This document shows, piece by piece, positions 1-56,867 of a stretch of 64,000 nucleotides of DNA. The number at the start of each line of letters is the position of its first letter. Within the stretch, counting starts at the first letter, position 1. The notes beneath the pieces were generated by a model. The model saw only the letters and a list, made by a program, of their open reading frames with translations. It ran no database searches and was not told the DNA's origin. The position numbers were made by a program, and so were the translations under genes. This DNA comes from Thamnaconus septentrionalis (Eukaryota; Chordata; Actinopteri; Tetraodontiformes; Monacanthidae): assembly GCA_009823395.1 (NCBI GenBank), contig CM020507.1:10094501-10158500 (forward strand), in the 5' to 3' direction.

Positions 1-304
1 CGCCGTCAACAGCCGCGAGGCCACGTGTGCCACTCTGAACACACTGAAACATTTTTACTCACTTTGGTGTTTGGAACTCATAGTCTTAAATTCATCTATG
101 TATATATCTTCAGATCTTTAGCTCTTTAGCTCACAGTGAAGCGCACTCGGATTGTTGCAGGAAGTAGATTGAGACAATCGCAACCACAGGACAGTTAAAC
201 AGGTTTTTCCATCGCAAAAGTCAGGTATGAGGTTTTTCCCTTACGTTAGACCTCTATTCAGTGTTATTACAACATGGCTGGACTGACAAGTATGACCTAC
301 TGAC

Positions 305-3300
305 CTGGCCGCCTCATTGGCAAGTCCGTCTGCTTTTTCCTCCGTGAGTTGCTGCAAGTTTGAAACAGAAATGAGACGGCACACAAGTGAAAGAATCAGG
401 AGAGTCAAATTGTAATGATTTAAAGAGTGTAACATTACAATTGTCATGCACGCTTTGCAAAAGATATAAACTCTTTTGGACATTTTGAAAAGAAATGACC
501 TAGAATGACCTATATCCTCGTTTGTTCACCGGGAGATCAGGAGGTGTCGCTCTGTGTGCTGAACTCAATCTGACATCAATCAATCACAGCGGGAAGCACC
601 GACGCTTCATTTTTGAAGGTATAAATGATACCTTTTTTTTTTTTTTTAAGTCAGACGCTGGATTTTTAATCAAATAACTTGTGTGCCATGGGGACGAAGG
701 CCTTCTTCCGTGTGGCTGAATGCGAAAAAGCTGACAGCTATCGTATTGGACAGTTGAGGGAGAGGGTTGGAGAGTGTCTGTGACAGACCTATTACAATGG
801 TCACGTCTCTGATATCTATTAGTCCTTCAGTCGCACTCATCCGCTCTCCTCCTCCCTGTCATCGTGCCCTTCATCTCCTTCTCGCTCTTGCGAGAGGAAG
901 GAGGGCTGAGACGTGTCACCTCAGCGAGCCTGACACCTTCAAATTAGAGCCCATTATCTGGGTGTCACTCGCTCTGTTCCCTTTTTAAAAACCACCGGGG
1001 AGGCAGGATGTGCGCGAGATGCCACACACGGGGGGTTGCATGGACAAGATCACAGTTTATTTTTCATTTACAGCCACAAAAACACTTTTTTTTTTTACAC
1101 ATTTTAATTGTCAGAAAACTAAAGTACTTGGAAAGCTAGATGATAATGCAAGCTTGAGGAAAAGACGCTGATTTGAACATTTACTGTTACTGACACACAG
1201 CCAGTGTGCAAATTACGATCATCTCAGACACAGTACATACCTGTAGTCCATACTTGGCATCGATGACGGTGACGATACCTGTAGAATAATAGTGGAAAAG
1301 TCACCGGTGAGTAAGACCAGAGGAGACACAGTTGAGTGTATTGGCTGAAACACACACACCAGTCACACACAAACAGAAAAGAGACAACATCGAGAAATTT
1401 TTTGGGGAAAAATAATTCAGATTTCAGCTGGTAATGCCTTTAAAATGTAAAAGATTTCCCAACATGTGAATCACTAACTGACGGTTCTATGAGAAAAATC
1501 AGTGGACCAGAAATGTGTAAGTTAATAATATTAAACAAAATTTAACTTCAATTTATTATTATTAAAGGCTTACAGTTTTTTTTATATATATATAATTCAT
1601 TGTGTGGCTTTCATACACTAATACTGTTTATAAAGCCCAGCACCAAAGTCTGTTTTTAGCCTAGGCAAATGCAACCAGTCAGGCGAGCGATTACAAGAGA
1701 CCAACCAGACCAAATGATTGAAGATGTTCCTGTCACCAGTACACAGAGACAATGGCATTCTGTGGCAAAAAAAAAAAATCTTACCATCCAAATAGACATC
1801 ACTGCCAAGTTCTGCATCCACCCAGAACATGGAGGCCACGGCTCCTGCCAGATAGCAAAAACTGTTACAAACAGTCAACTGGAGCTAAATTCCTCTGTTC
1901 TAACTAGAGAAAGTTTAGGGAGCTACGTAAAATCTAGAAAAAGGGGGTAAATCCAATCACTGAGGAGAGTGAGTCCTGCTTTCTATTTGCAACACAAGTC
2001 ATTTTTAAATGTGCACAGGAATAAATAAATTAATGTATTAATGTGTTGCATATATATAGGCTTTAAAATCAAATTCAATCAATTTAGTCAATCAAATACT
2101 GGACATGCTACCCACAAAAACATTGATATGAAATTTCTATTTTTTGCAGGATCAAATTTCCAGAATCTATCTCTGAATCTTTCAGACCAAAGCCTCTTTG
2201 TGGGCCTGGGCTCAGTGAAGCAGATCAATCCAATATCAAACGCTTTCAATTGTTTAGCAACAAACAGGTCTTTTTGTATTTTTTTCTATTTTCCTGTGGA
2301 TAGAGTTATTATAGGACCCTGTGTTACCATGGCAGCCACAGCTTGTCCGCATAATGCACCTCTGTCAAAATGCCAGACCGGAATAATAAAGCACAGTAAA
2401 TATTTGATGACTATGTAATGAAACACTGGTTTTGAGTGGCATGTTTCATATAGCTCAGCCAACCTCTGTTCTCTGAGAGTGAGGGGAGGGTCCCATGGGA
2501 GCCCTGATGATTGACAGCAGTGCCAGGACCAATGACAGAGCCCCAGACTGACCGTTGGTTCTGTCTGCTTGGCCCAAACAGTGTGTGTCTGTGCACGTCG
2601 CCCCCTCTTGACACCTGTCACTTAGCAAGACGCCACACTTTCGTCACAGACCCGGACCCTTATAGTCTGATATTGATTTCCTAATTTAAAGTTAAGAGAT
2701 AAATGGGCTTTTATATACATATAAAAAAGTTTGTTTATTTGGGGCCATATGGTTCATGGTTGTGGGTTCCATTCCGGACCTGGGACTTTTCTGTGTGGAG
2801 TTTGCATGTTCTCCCTGTGTCTGCTTGGTTCTCTCAGAGTTCTCCTGCTTCCTCCCACAGTCCAAAAACATACATGTGAGGAGAACTGGAAACTCTAAAT
2901 TGTCCGTAGGTGTGTATGTGAGTGCAAGTGGTGTCACCCTGCCTTTGCCCTATGACAGCTGGGAGAGGCTCCAGCAGACCCTTGTGACCCTTAGCTCAGG
3001 AATAAGCGGGCATTGCACTCTCCTCAAATAACCAAAATTAAAGACATGTTGAGAAATAAAGGCTGTTTTTTTTTGTTTTTTTTTAACAGTGCAGAATGTA
3101 TGATACCTGGATCGGCAAGGCCAGTTGTTTCTAACAGGATGTAGTCAAACTTCCCCTTTTTCTCCATCAGGTTCTCAATTGCTTTCAGACCGTTGTCCCT
3201 GAAAAACAGGGGAACATCCGGCAAAAATAGAAACTGTTCAGCATCTATTAGCAACACACAACATCAGAAAGGCTGCCGTTTACTTGTCTTACTTGACGGA

Positions 3301-4154
3301 GCAACAGAGGCAGCCATTTCTTAATTCGAGCCACTCCTCATAGAGTTCTCCTGCATGGCTGACTGCAAGGGACTTCTCCAGAGCACTCCCTGAAGGACGC
3401 GGATGTAGGTCAATACAGGATTAGATGACGGTGGCGGTATGAGTTTTATTCCATAATTTCCCCTCAAACAACTCCTTTATCAAAAGAAAACATAGGGAAA
3501 ATAACTTATCAAGAATATATAGTTTACAGCCCTGTGGACATGCAATGACACACAAAGATTGTACTTTAGTGCCACCTAGTGCAGAGTTGAGGGAATGCCA
3601 AGAGGATGCCCGAAGAATGGGTTTTTAAGGAGTATTGCGATTTTCGGTCTTAAAACAGTAGCAGTTAAAATTAACACCACAGTCAACAAAAAAAAAAAAA
3701 GGAAGAACTTACCTTCACCAAATTCATTGAGTATAACCGCGATGCGCTTGTTGTGTTGTTCTGTCAAGATGTAGTTTAGGAGGGTGGTTTTTCCCGCACC
3801 TATACAGTAATATACAACTAATCAGCAATTAAGGTTGTGATTATAATATGCTACAGTAAAATATTTCATTTCTGTTTTTAGTGTTGTACACATGTATTTA
3901 CTGTGGCTGCGATCAGTGAACTCAGTGGCCGTTGTTAGGGGGATAAACAAACAAATGTCTGAGACTATAATCTCTTTATGTAAGCTCATTAAAGTTGTCT
4001 CTTACCCAGGTAGCCTGTGATGATGGTGACAGGTATCTGCTCTAAAGTGGGACCCGGTGGATTCTCAATGGGCACCAACTCTGGACAATCATCTTCCTCA
4101 TCTATCAGCACGTCACCCATACCAGAAGTGGGGTTGGGTTTTTTTTTCCGTCAC
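305..4154 (-). CDS. zng1: ZNG1 (CBWD/COBW-domain) zinc-chaperone GTPase, 5' part of gene
   Basis: This is a G3E-family GTPase that transfers zinc to client metalloproteins, notably methionine aminopeptidase METAP1. Coding exons read on the minus strand are 4120-4006 (the exon itself starts at 4154), 3799-3713, 3389-3293, 3198-3107, 1844-1785, 1278-1241 and 351-305. All have GT-AG borders and continuous phase, giving about 178 residues; human CBWD1 has 395, so the C-terminal half is beyond position 1. The N-terminus carries CPELVPI, the known METAP1-docking motif. It is followed by the Walker A motif GYLGAGKTT split across the first two coding exons, ILNEFGEG, the metal-binding GCLCC (CxCC) motif, the [11 protein letters not shown] switch/Walker B segment, [10 protein letters not shown] and the VIDAKYGL strand. 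The ATG at 4120 is chosen because it gives [17 protein letters not shown], aligned with the acidic start of the family. It is head-to-head with dock8, as in human. Confidence 0.93.
352..3712 (-). other. zng1: zng1 introns: mostly unique sequence plus a SINE-like copy
   Basis: The stretches longer than 300 bases between zng1 exons (352-1240, 1279-1784, 1845-3106, 3390-3712) contain no exon that I can support. They hold homopolymer runs (poly-T near 632 and 1087, poly-A near 1768, 3070 and 3690) and a SINE-like repeat at about 2735-3020, annotated separately. Confidence 0.5.
2735..3020 (+). mobile_element. SINE-like retroposon (common fish family)
   Basis: The stretch runs from a tRNA-like phrase (gggttccattccggacctgg) through tgtgtggagtttgcatgttc, cctcccacagtccaaaaaca, ctctaaattgtccgtaggtg and tatgacagctgggagaggct to ggaataagcgggc. 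This order of blocks is characteristic of a very abundant SINE-like repeat in fish genomes. I recognise the pattern but do not assign a family name. It is an old, internally shortened copy with no clean target-site duplication. It sits in the zng1 intron between the [11 protein letters not shown] and [10 protein letters not shown] exons. Confidence 0.65.
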
Positions 4155-4696
4155 CTAAAGCACAAAACAGTTGCAGAGTTGATTTGAAAGTTTAAAATAA
4201 TGATGATTTTAAAATGACAACACCATAAACAGAAGACATGCCAGTCAAAGTAAATCCTCAATTAGAAGATTTCCATACATGCTCCACTATAAACCTCATC
4301 AAATAACTGATGGGATTTAGCTGTGAGAAATAGAGTACATCATCGCGAAACAAAACATGCAATTCAAGAAAAAATAACACATGTATAGCATTATTACGTA
4401 TGAATAAGCCTGACCACGCGGATATTAGCAGTTGTCTTAAAAATAACATTGTTGTTTGCACGGCAAGGACTATTCCAAACGATATTTATTTAATAGAAGA
4501 CACTGTAATCGTGCCACCTTGTATTTGTAAGCTGACAGTCCGATTCGGAAGTTCTCACCAAAGGTTCTTTCTTCAGCTCTACTGCAACAGTGCGATTTGA
4601 CAGCGAGCTACACCGTAAACAGTCCGTGTAGGGATTATAGCTGCGAGAACAGTTCCGCTGTCGCGAATCAATCAGAAAACTAAGGTCTCCACTTAC

Positions 4697-4830
4697 CTCG
4701 TTTTATTTGATACCCACAGAAAATTGAACATTTTTAGCCCCATTTATTGCAAATAATAATAATAATACATAAAACATTTCTACCTGTCTCCGCTGTGTTT
4801 AATTGTGTTTTCTCGCTCGAGGCGTAAATT
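4697..4830 (-). other. zng1: Probable zng1 5' noncoding exon and promoter area
   Basis: A consensus donor (CGAG followed by gtaagt, minus strand) lies at 4697/4696. The first coding exon has a clear acceptor (ctttag) just upstream of 4154, leaving 34 untranslated bases before the ATG at 4120. A short untranslated first exon ending at 4697 fits this, with transcription starting somewhere in 4700-4860. The 5' limit given is arbitrary. No TATA box stands out. Confidence 0.4.
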
Positions 4831-4859
4831 CATCATTAAAAACACAAAGTTCTTATGAT

Positions 4860-6232
4860 GACAAAAGTCTACCACAAGAGGGCAGACTGCATTGAGGGGA
4901 ATTGCTGGTAAAGCGTTTTTTTTTTTTTTTTTTTTTTTTTACAATGGTTTACAAACAATTTCTTAAGCACATGGCTACGTATATAAGACAATTCTGCAAA
5001 TATATGAAACAGACCGCCATCAAAACCAAGGTCGGAGACTTTTTCTATATTCATTAAAGTCTGTTTAAAAAAAACAAAAACGAAAAAACAAAACCTCTGC
5101 AATAGATTCCACACATTATTTGGAGTGCACTTAGCATGGACTACTCATTTCCATTTAACCACATTTTTTCCATGGCCAAACAGACGACGGGCAGCAATGA
5201 GGAAGTTGTATTTTAAGAGGATAGAGTGGAACCTGTTATGATATGTCAGTTGTGTGTGTGTATTTGTCAGAGAAGAGAAAAGTTCCTCTTGCAGATTTAA
5301 AGGAAAAATAAAGCAAATAAGTCCATACATAAGTAAATAAGTAACTTACCTTAAATATGATGATAAAGGCATGAACACCACAGTTCCTCATAGATGGCTA
5401 CAAAGCTGCATTGTGTTGTTGCTTTATCACAGTAGCCCACATTGGCAAGGCAACAAATCAATTGCACAACTTTAGTTTTCATAGTCTAAACTTGAGGGGA
5501 AAAAAAACTTTAATGGGTTTGGTCATTGGGACATTCACTGAAATGCTTAACTGTGACTTCACAACTAAAATCTTTCATTTGCATTCGTGCCGACGTGCCC
5601 ATTGGCAGGCCTATACAATTGCAGCATTCTTTACATCCTGCCGAAACAGTGTAGGGGAAAAGTCATTGGTTGTTATCACAGGGCTCATCAGTCATGGTAT
5701 TCTGACGGAGAGTAGTCCGTGTGTTTTGTGTTATTCCAGTCCTCTTTCATTTTCATTCTTTTGGACGACCGTCTTAATTAAAAGCTCTGGCCACAAGGTA
5801 TGCCAGAACACTAACTCATATTTAAGGACAGCCTGTTTAAGTGGCAGGGGACCCTTTCGGCATGGCTGACAGGCAGTCACTGGTTTAGTGGCTTTGGAGA
5901 GGAGGGGGGGTTGAAGGGATGCCTTTCAGTAAAGATGCCCCTTAGCATATCAAAGAAAAGCTGCCATCTCTGCATCTCACTTATTAATGGAAACATCACC
6001 TCTGATGCACTCCAAACAATGTGCACGAGGGAGGGTTGGTTAGAAGGTATCAACGATGTCTGGTCAAAGTACGGCCCAGAACCTCCAGCCTGAGTTCCCT
6101 CAGTAAGTGGAACAAATGTTATTTAACATTTGCCTGGTAAAATAGAATAAAATGGAATAGAATAGAGTAGAATAGAATAGAATGCCCTTATTAATCCTGA
6201 ATTGTGGAAAATTGCATAATTACATTATAGTG
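4860..6232. other. Intergenic region between zng1 and dock8
   Basis: No conserved protein is recognisable here. A 152-codon open frame at 5411-5869 has no domain, family resemblance or splice context. The region holds a run of 22 or more T at 4917-4940 and a degenerate GAATA pentamer repeat at 6141-6183. It separates the two head-to-head genes. Confidence 0.5.
6141..6183. repeat. (GAATA)n pentanucleotide repeat
   Basis: Imperfect tandem copies of tagaa/gaata (aatagaataaaatggaatag and following) lie between zng1 and dock8, just before a hAT-like element. Confidence 0.7.
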
Positions 6233-6637
6233 CAGGCATGGGCAACCTTTGGCCCGGGGGCCACATGTGGCCCGTTAAACTTTCTTCAAGTTTCATTGAA
6301 CTTGAAGAAATTATATTCATAGTAAGTAAGCGATAAAATTATTGTATTTCATCAATTTTTCAATGTTTTAAGAGTCATTTCAATAAAGAGCTAAATACCA
6401 TGGGGCTTCTAAGACACATATTTTGTTGTAACACTTTTGATTTTCAATTCACATCAAAGCACATGTTTTCTACATATCCCACAATATTTTTATTTTATTT
6501 TTTTTATTTTTTAATCTCCCATGAGGTGGCTCACCAAATCACTCCACCCATCTGCTCCTGCTCCTCCAGCCCCCTCTGTCAAATTTTAGGACCCAATTTT
6601 GACTGGAGCCATCAGTCAAAATGTTTGCCCAGCTCTG
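6233..6637. mobile_element. Non-autonomous hAT-like element, copy 1
   Basis: The left end reads CAGGCATGGGCAACC. The right end, reverse-complemented, reads CAGAGCTGGGCAAAC. These terminal inverted repeats are of the CAGGG(G/A)TGGGCAAAC type typical of hAT elements of the Charlie group. Shared interior blocks (acttgaa-aaattata, gttttaagagtcatttcaat, gagctaaatacc-tggggctt) relate it to the copy at 48909-49228. The flanks do not show a convincing 8-bp duplication, and there is no transposase. It lies about 450 bp upstream of the dock8 start. Confidence 0.75.
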
Positions 6638-6639
6638 CT

Positions 6640-6815
6640 CTAACCTGTCTATCGATCGCGTTGGGATGTGGTTAAAACTCGCTGCTCTCGGTGGAGAAGG
6701 TCGCGTGCCTTATCCCGCGTGTCTCGTCGTTGTTCCCTCCCACCCTCGCGCAGCCACTATCTCTCGCGCGTGCACCCTCCTCCCCCTCTCTTTCTCTCTC
6801 TCTCCCTCTCACCCT

Positions 6816-6852
<37 letters not shown>

Positions 6853-7091
6853 CGGGATGACTCAAATCGAATGCGGAAGTTTACACCCAGGAAAGCCGCT
6901 GCCCCTGAGTCGGAACGGCGGGATGAGTGTTGACATGACGGCGGAGGAGTTGTAGCGAGGCTTTGGAGGAGCGAAGCAGCGGCGCCTCGTCGGTGACAGC
7001 GAGGCAGCGGAACCGCGGGAAGACTCCGGAGACAGCGGGTGGTGGAGTGAGGGGGGAACCGGCCCCGGACGCTCTCTCTCCCGGCTCACAT
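6640..7091 (+). promoter_or_regulatory. dock8: Likely dock8 promoter / 5' UTR, CpG-rich with a CT tract
   Basis: CpG density rises sharply from about 6650 into the first coding exon. A pyrimidine tract at 6776-6849 ends in more than ten CT units. A short upstream frame starts at the ATG at 6923, has a second in-frame ATG at 6935 and stops at TAG 6953-6955; it could act as a uORF if transcription starts upstream of it. No TATA box is evident. The transcription start itself cannot be placed. Confidence 0.5.
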
Positions 7092-53374
<46,283 letters not shown>

Positions 53375-53377
<3 letters not shown>

Positions 53378-53411
53378 GAGAGAGAGAGTGAGAGAGAGAG
53401 AGAGAGAGCGT
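53375..53411 (+). repeat. (GA)n microsatellite abutting the dock8 stop codon
   Basis: The stop TGA is immediately followed by gagagagagagtgagagagag and further GA units to about 53410. Confidence 0.9.
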
Positions 53412-53840
53412 ATGTACCATGGCGAGGACGACTAGGCTGCCCGCTGCCCCGCTGCCCCAGTACCCCACTTCCAAGGGAGGAAAAGAGAAGATTACAAGAA
53501 AGACTCGGGAGGATCTTGGGAAGGGGCTGCTGGTGGTTCTCCTCAGCGCTGTTGGAGGACACACTGGTCACCATTGAGGACTCCCAGTTTTTGTGTCCAC
53601 TTACGAGTCAGAAAGCGGAGACAGAAATCTCAAGCCGCTGTTCAGCTCGTTGAACTTTTTAGGACAATTATTCAGATGCTTTTGTGTCTGATTCCCTTTA
53701 TTTTTTGATACCCACATGACCTTATAATGCTGCAAACATTTCCTGTGGATTGGTAGAACAGTAGAGTTCCCCTACGAGGTCCTTGCTGGCTCAGGGCCCA
53801 TGTGTGTTTGTGCCAATAAAGCTTGTCTATGCATGTGTAA
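53378..53840 (+). terminator. dock8: dock8 3' UTR and polyadenylation signal
   Basis: The stop codon TGA (53375-53377) is followed at once by a GA microsatellite (to about 53410) and then a short 3' UTR. A canonical AATAAA lies at 53815-53820 with a GT-rich stretch (tgtctatgcatgtgt) just downstream, so cleavage is expected near 53835-53845. Confidence 0.8.
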
Positions 53841-55415
53841 AATGTGTGAATGGATGCGTTTTATTTAGATAACATTTTGAGTTGAAGATTTTGGTGCCGT
53901 ACTGAAGACACTTTGTTCTCAATGCTGATTAATGATTGTGTTATTTGCTACGAGCGCCTTGGAAACTCCCTTTAGGGTGTCTACATGCGTGCCATGTGCC
54001 AGTTAGAGCAGCCTGAATGGATTAGTGCACTGGAATAATAGATACCATTTCCTACTCCTGAGACCTTTCGGCTCATGTTATTGTTGGACAAAAAGCCCAG
54101 AGAGCTAATAGAAGAGTAATCAGATGTACATTCAGACAGATTCACCAGGAGCTCGAAATGATGTCATTCAACTCCAAATCCACATTTTGTATATAAGAGA
54201 GGTTTTGGACCTGATAGATTATAGGCTTCAGAAGCTATTTCACAATATATTTATGTAAATGTTTTTAAAATTCTAAAATGCAATAACATTTGTTAGGAAT
54301 TAGGCAGGACTCTGTGTTTCCGGAACTCATGACAAACCGCAGTTTTTCCATTCCCTACCTTTTGTAATGTCAAACTACCTTCTTGTTTTTCTCTTCTTTT
54401 TTTTTTACTCCAGAGGTAGCAATGAAATCACCTTTGCAGTGTCATTTGTGTTTCATTTTAAGATTACATTCCCCAGGCAGAGGCTTCTACTACAACTGTT
54501 TTGCATATTGAATAGTGTCAGCTGAATTTTGACATGCACAAAGTGACTCAATTTATCCATTTTACGTAGCAGGGCATCCTTATCAGTAGAGAAAGTGTGC
54601 CAAGCTTTTCAAAAGATGGTAAACACATTATTAATACTGATTATATTTTTGTATTTGAAGGTACATGTATTATTTAAAGCAAACTTTAATGCCTTGAATT
54701 AGCTAAGTGAACTAATAATACTACCCAGTGTTGATCTGGGAGGCGAAATAGATGTGTACCCATTTTGGAGCCACTCAGTATAGTGCTGGAAGTTGTTGGG
54801 TGGTATCAGAGACTCCTGACGACTAGAGTCTGCAGTCATGTTCAGATTTTATTCTGTAAAAAAAATAATAATATTGTGAGATTAAAATTGTTGAACTATG
54901 TGAATAAACCCTAATGTATGTTCACATCAGTCCCACTTTGTGTTTTTGACTTTATAAAAGTGACTTTCAGTTTGCCATGTCTTTTTCCTGGCCATAGTAG
55001 TATTGGTAGTACTACAGCCACAGGTAGGGCATACGACTGCAAAGGGCTGGATAAGTTAAAGAGCCCTCCTGTTTTTACATACCTCTGTCTCTGTGTGTGT
55101 GGGGAGGGGTGAGTACTAAAAAGAGTGAGTTGAGTGTGTTTTGTCACAACATACGTCGACACACAGCCTTTCTATTATGTTTGTAGTGATAAGGTAACTG
55201 GATTCTTCCGTGCGAGTTCAAATTGATGCAAAAACTGTAGGAACTACATTCTGTGGCTGTCGCCATAATATGACGTCATCTCTACGCGCTTCATCAAACC
55301 GGATACATCAATACCGACGTGCGGACTGTGTTCTGATGACCAGAGACTGAAACAGAAAGAAGTGAGCCATAGGTTTCAGCGATTATACTCACAATTTTAT
55401 TCATTGTTGCAATTA

Positions 55416-55515
55416 TACGGAAGCGTATTGCAGCCATACGCAAAAAAGGGGCGAAGCTCACGTAAATACGGAAGCACATTGCTGCCATACTTAAAAAAAG
55501 AACTCGGTGTCACGT
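55416..55515. repeat. Tandem dimer related to the element at 58359
   Basis: Two units, TACGGAAGCGTATTGCAGCC at about 55416 and TACGGAAGCACATTGCTGCC at about 55467, each followed by an A run, are about 51 bp apart. The unit start matches the terminal repeat of the element at 58359-58815. Confidence 0.6.
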
Positions 55516-56043
55516 TATCGCGTGAAAGTTTCACTATATTACTTGAAACTATCACCTAATTGCGTGAAAGTTACGTTTTGCTCTAGTGTGGCAGCAAGGC
55601 GCTTCTGCACAGCGAAGCAGTGGTATGCACAGTGTGTTTTACTTCTAAATCGAATCGACGATGTTTTTTTTATATTCAGTAATGCAACTCAAACACTTGA
55701 ATTGATAGTTTGTAAACCGTTCCATTTTAAACGACTAAGTGATAACGACAGACGTCAAATTAGGACGGATGATCAAGTAGGACGCTGCTCTTCATTTAAT
55801 TGGATGTGAATCGCATGCATATTGCATGTCCGCAATCATCACATCTGAGAAGAAAGGTGTGCGGGGTGGGGGCGACTCCACAGGACCCCACAGGACCTCA
55901 CAACTATTACTTTAAAACAAAAAAAAACAAAAAGTGTCTCTTTGATTAGATAAGGTTAGATTTACTCGTTTACCTGCACAGACTTGTTTGTTGAAGTCTT
56001 ATATTCCCAGAGATCCAGACGAATGAAGTTATTCCCTCTTGTC

Positions 56044-56044
<1 letters not shown>

Positions 56045-56077
<33 letters not shown>
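56045..56077. repeat. Poly(T) tract
   Basis: About 33 T in a row. It could be the reversed poly(A) tail of an old retroposon, but no body is recognisable on its right side. Confidence 0.8.
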
Positions 56078-56867
56078 GTTTCTGACATCCCTGCTTTATC
56101 CTCCAATAATAGTCCAGTGAAGGCATTTTACATATGCCTCTGCATACAGGTTATTGTTGCTCCCTTCAAACAGATCAAAACTGATTCCCAAAACTTTCCT
56201 TCCTTACTCACAGCTGTGGAATGCGTCAACAGATGGAGTTTGACAAATAAATTTGAACATTAGCTGAGCACACACTGTGCCTGGCAGACCTGGCAGCATT
56301 CGTAGAACACTTCCAGGCTTATGGGAAAGAAAGAGGCTTTGAAAGCAGGAAGCTATAAACTATCAACTTTCATTTTTCAGCCGCAATACAAAAAGACAGG
56401 TCTTGTATAGCGCAAAACTGACATTGCCAATATCTTATATGATGATATTATTAATATGCAACTCTGGCTGGTCAGTGGACCCTTCAGAAATGTGCTTGCC
56501 TTCCAGAAGGGATTTGCTGCAATGCAGAGTTCTGGCAATCGGTGCTTTTTTGATGTCACAGAGAGGACTGAAGCATCTACCAGTTGAGTGAAAAGCCTAG
56601 CCCAGCCTGGTGTTCGAGGCCATCTCATGGCCCCCGTGTTTTTATTCAAATATATCCAAGATCTGACAATGCATCCGTTTTAAAAAGAAGCCAAAACCGA
56701 GCAGGAGACTGTTAACAGAGAGCTAAATGCACTGCTTTTTGGCAATTAAAAACAAGAGGCTGCTAGGCAGAGTGTGGGTTTCATACATTATGGTATGATT
56801 TTAAAAAAGAGAGATACTACAGCATTAACGCTGACTGTAACGGCTGTATTTTGTCTCGCTTCCCCAG

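Larger units (their letters stand above)
53841..56867. other. Intergenic region dock8-aopep
   Basis: No protein-coding exon is recognisable. A CRE-like TGACGTCAT at 55271-55279 could belong to the aopep promoter, which must lie upstream of the splice acceptor at 56866-56867. Also present are a 51-bp tandem dimer (55416-55515) and a run of about 33 T (56045-56077). Confidence 0.4.

Noticed and set aside
5411..5869. 152-codon open frame between zng1 and dock8
   Set aside because: No domain, no family resemblance, no splice or transcript context; chance frame in intergenic DNA.
6963..7091. N-terminal extension of dock8 by 43 residues
   Set aside because: The extension begins at TTG, not ATG, and the human protein starts at the position equivalent to 7092.
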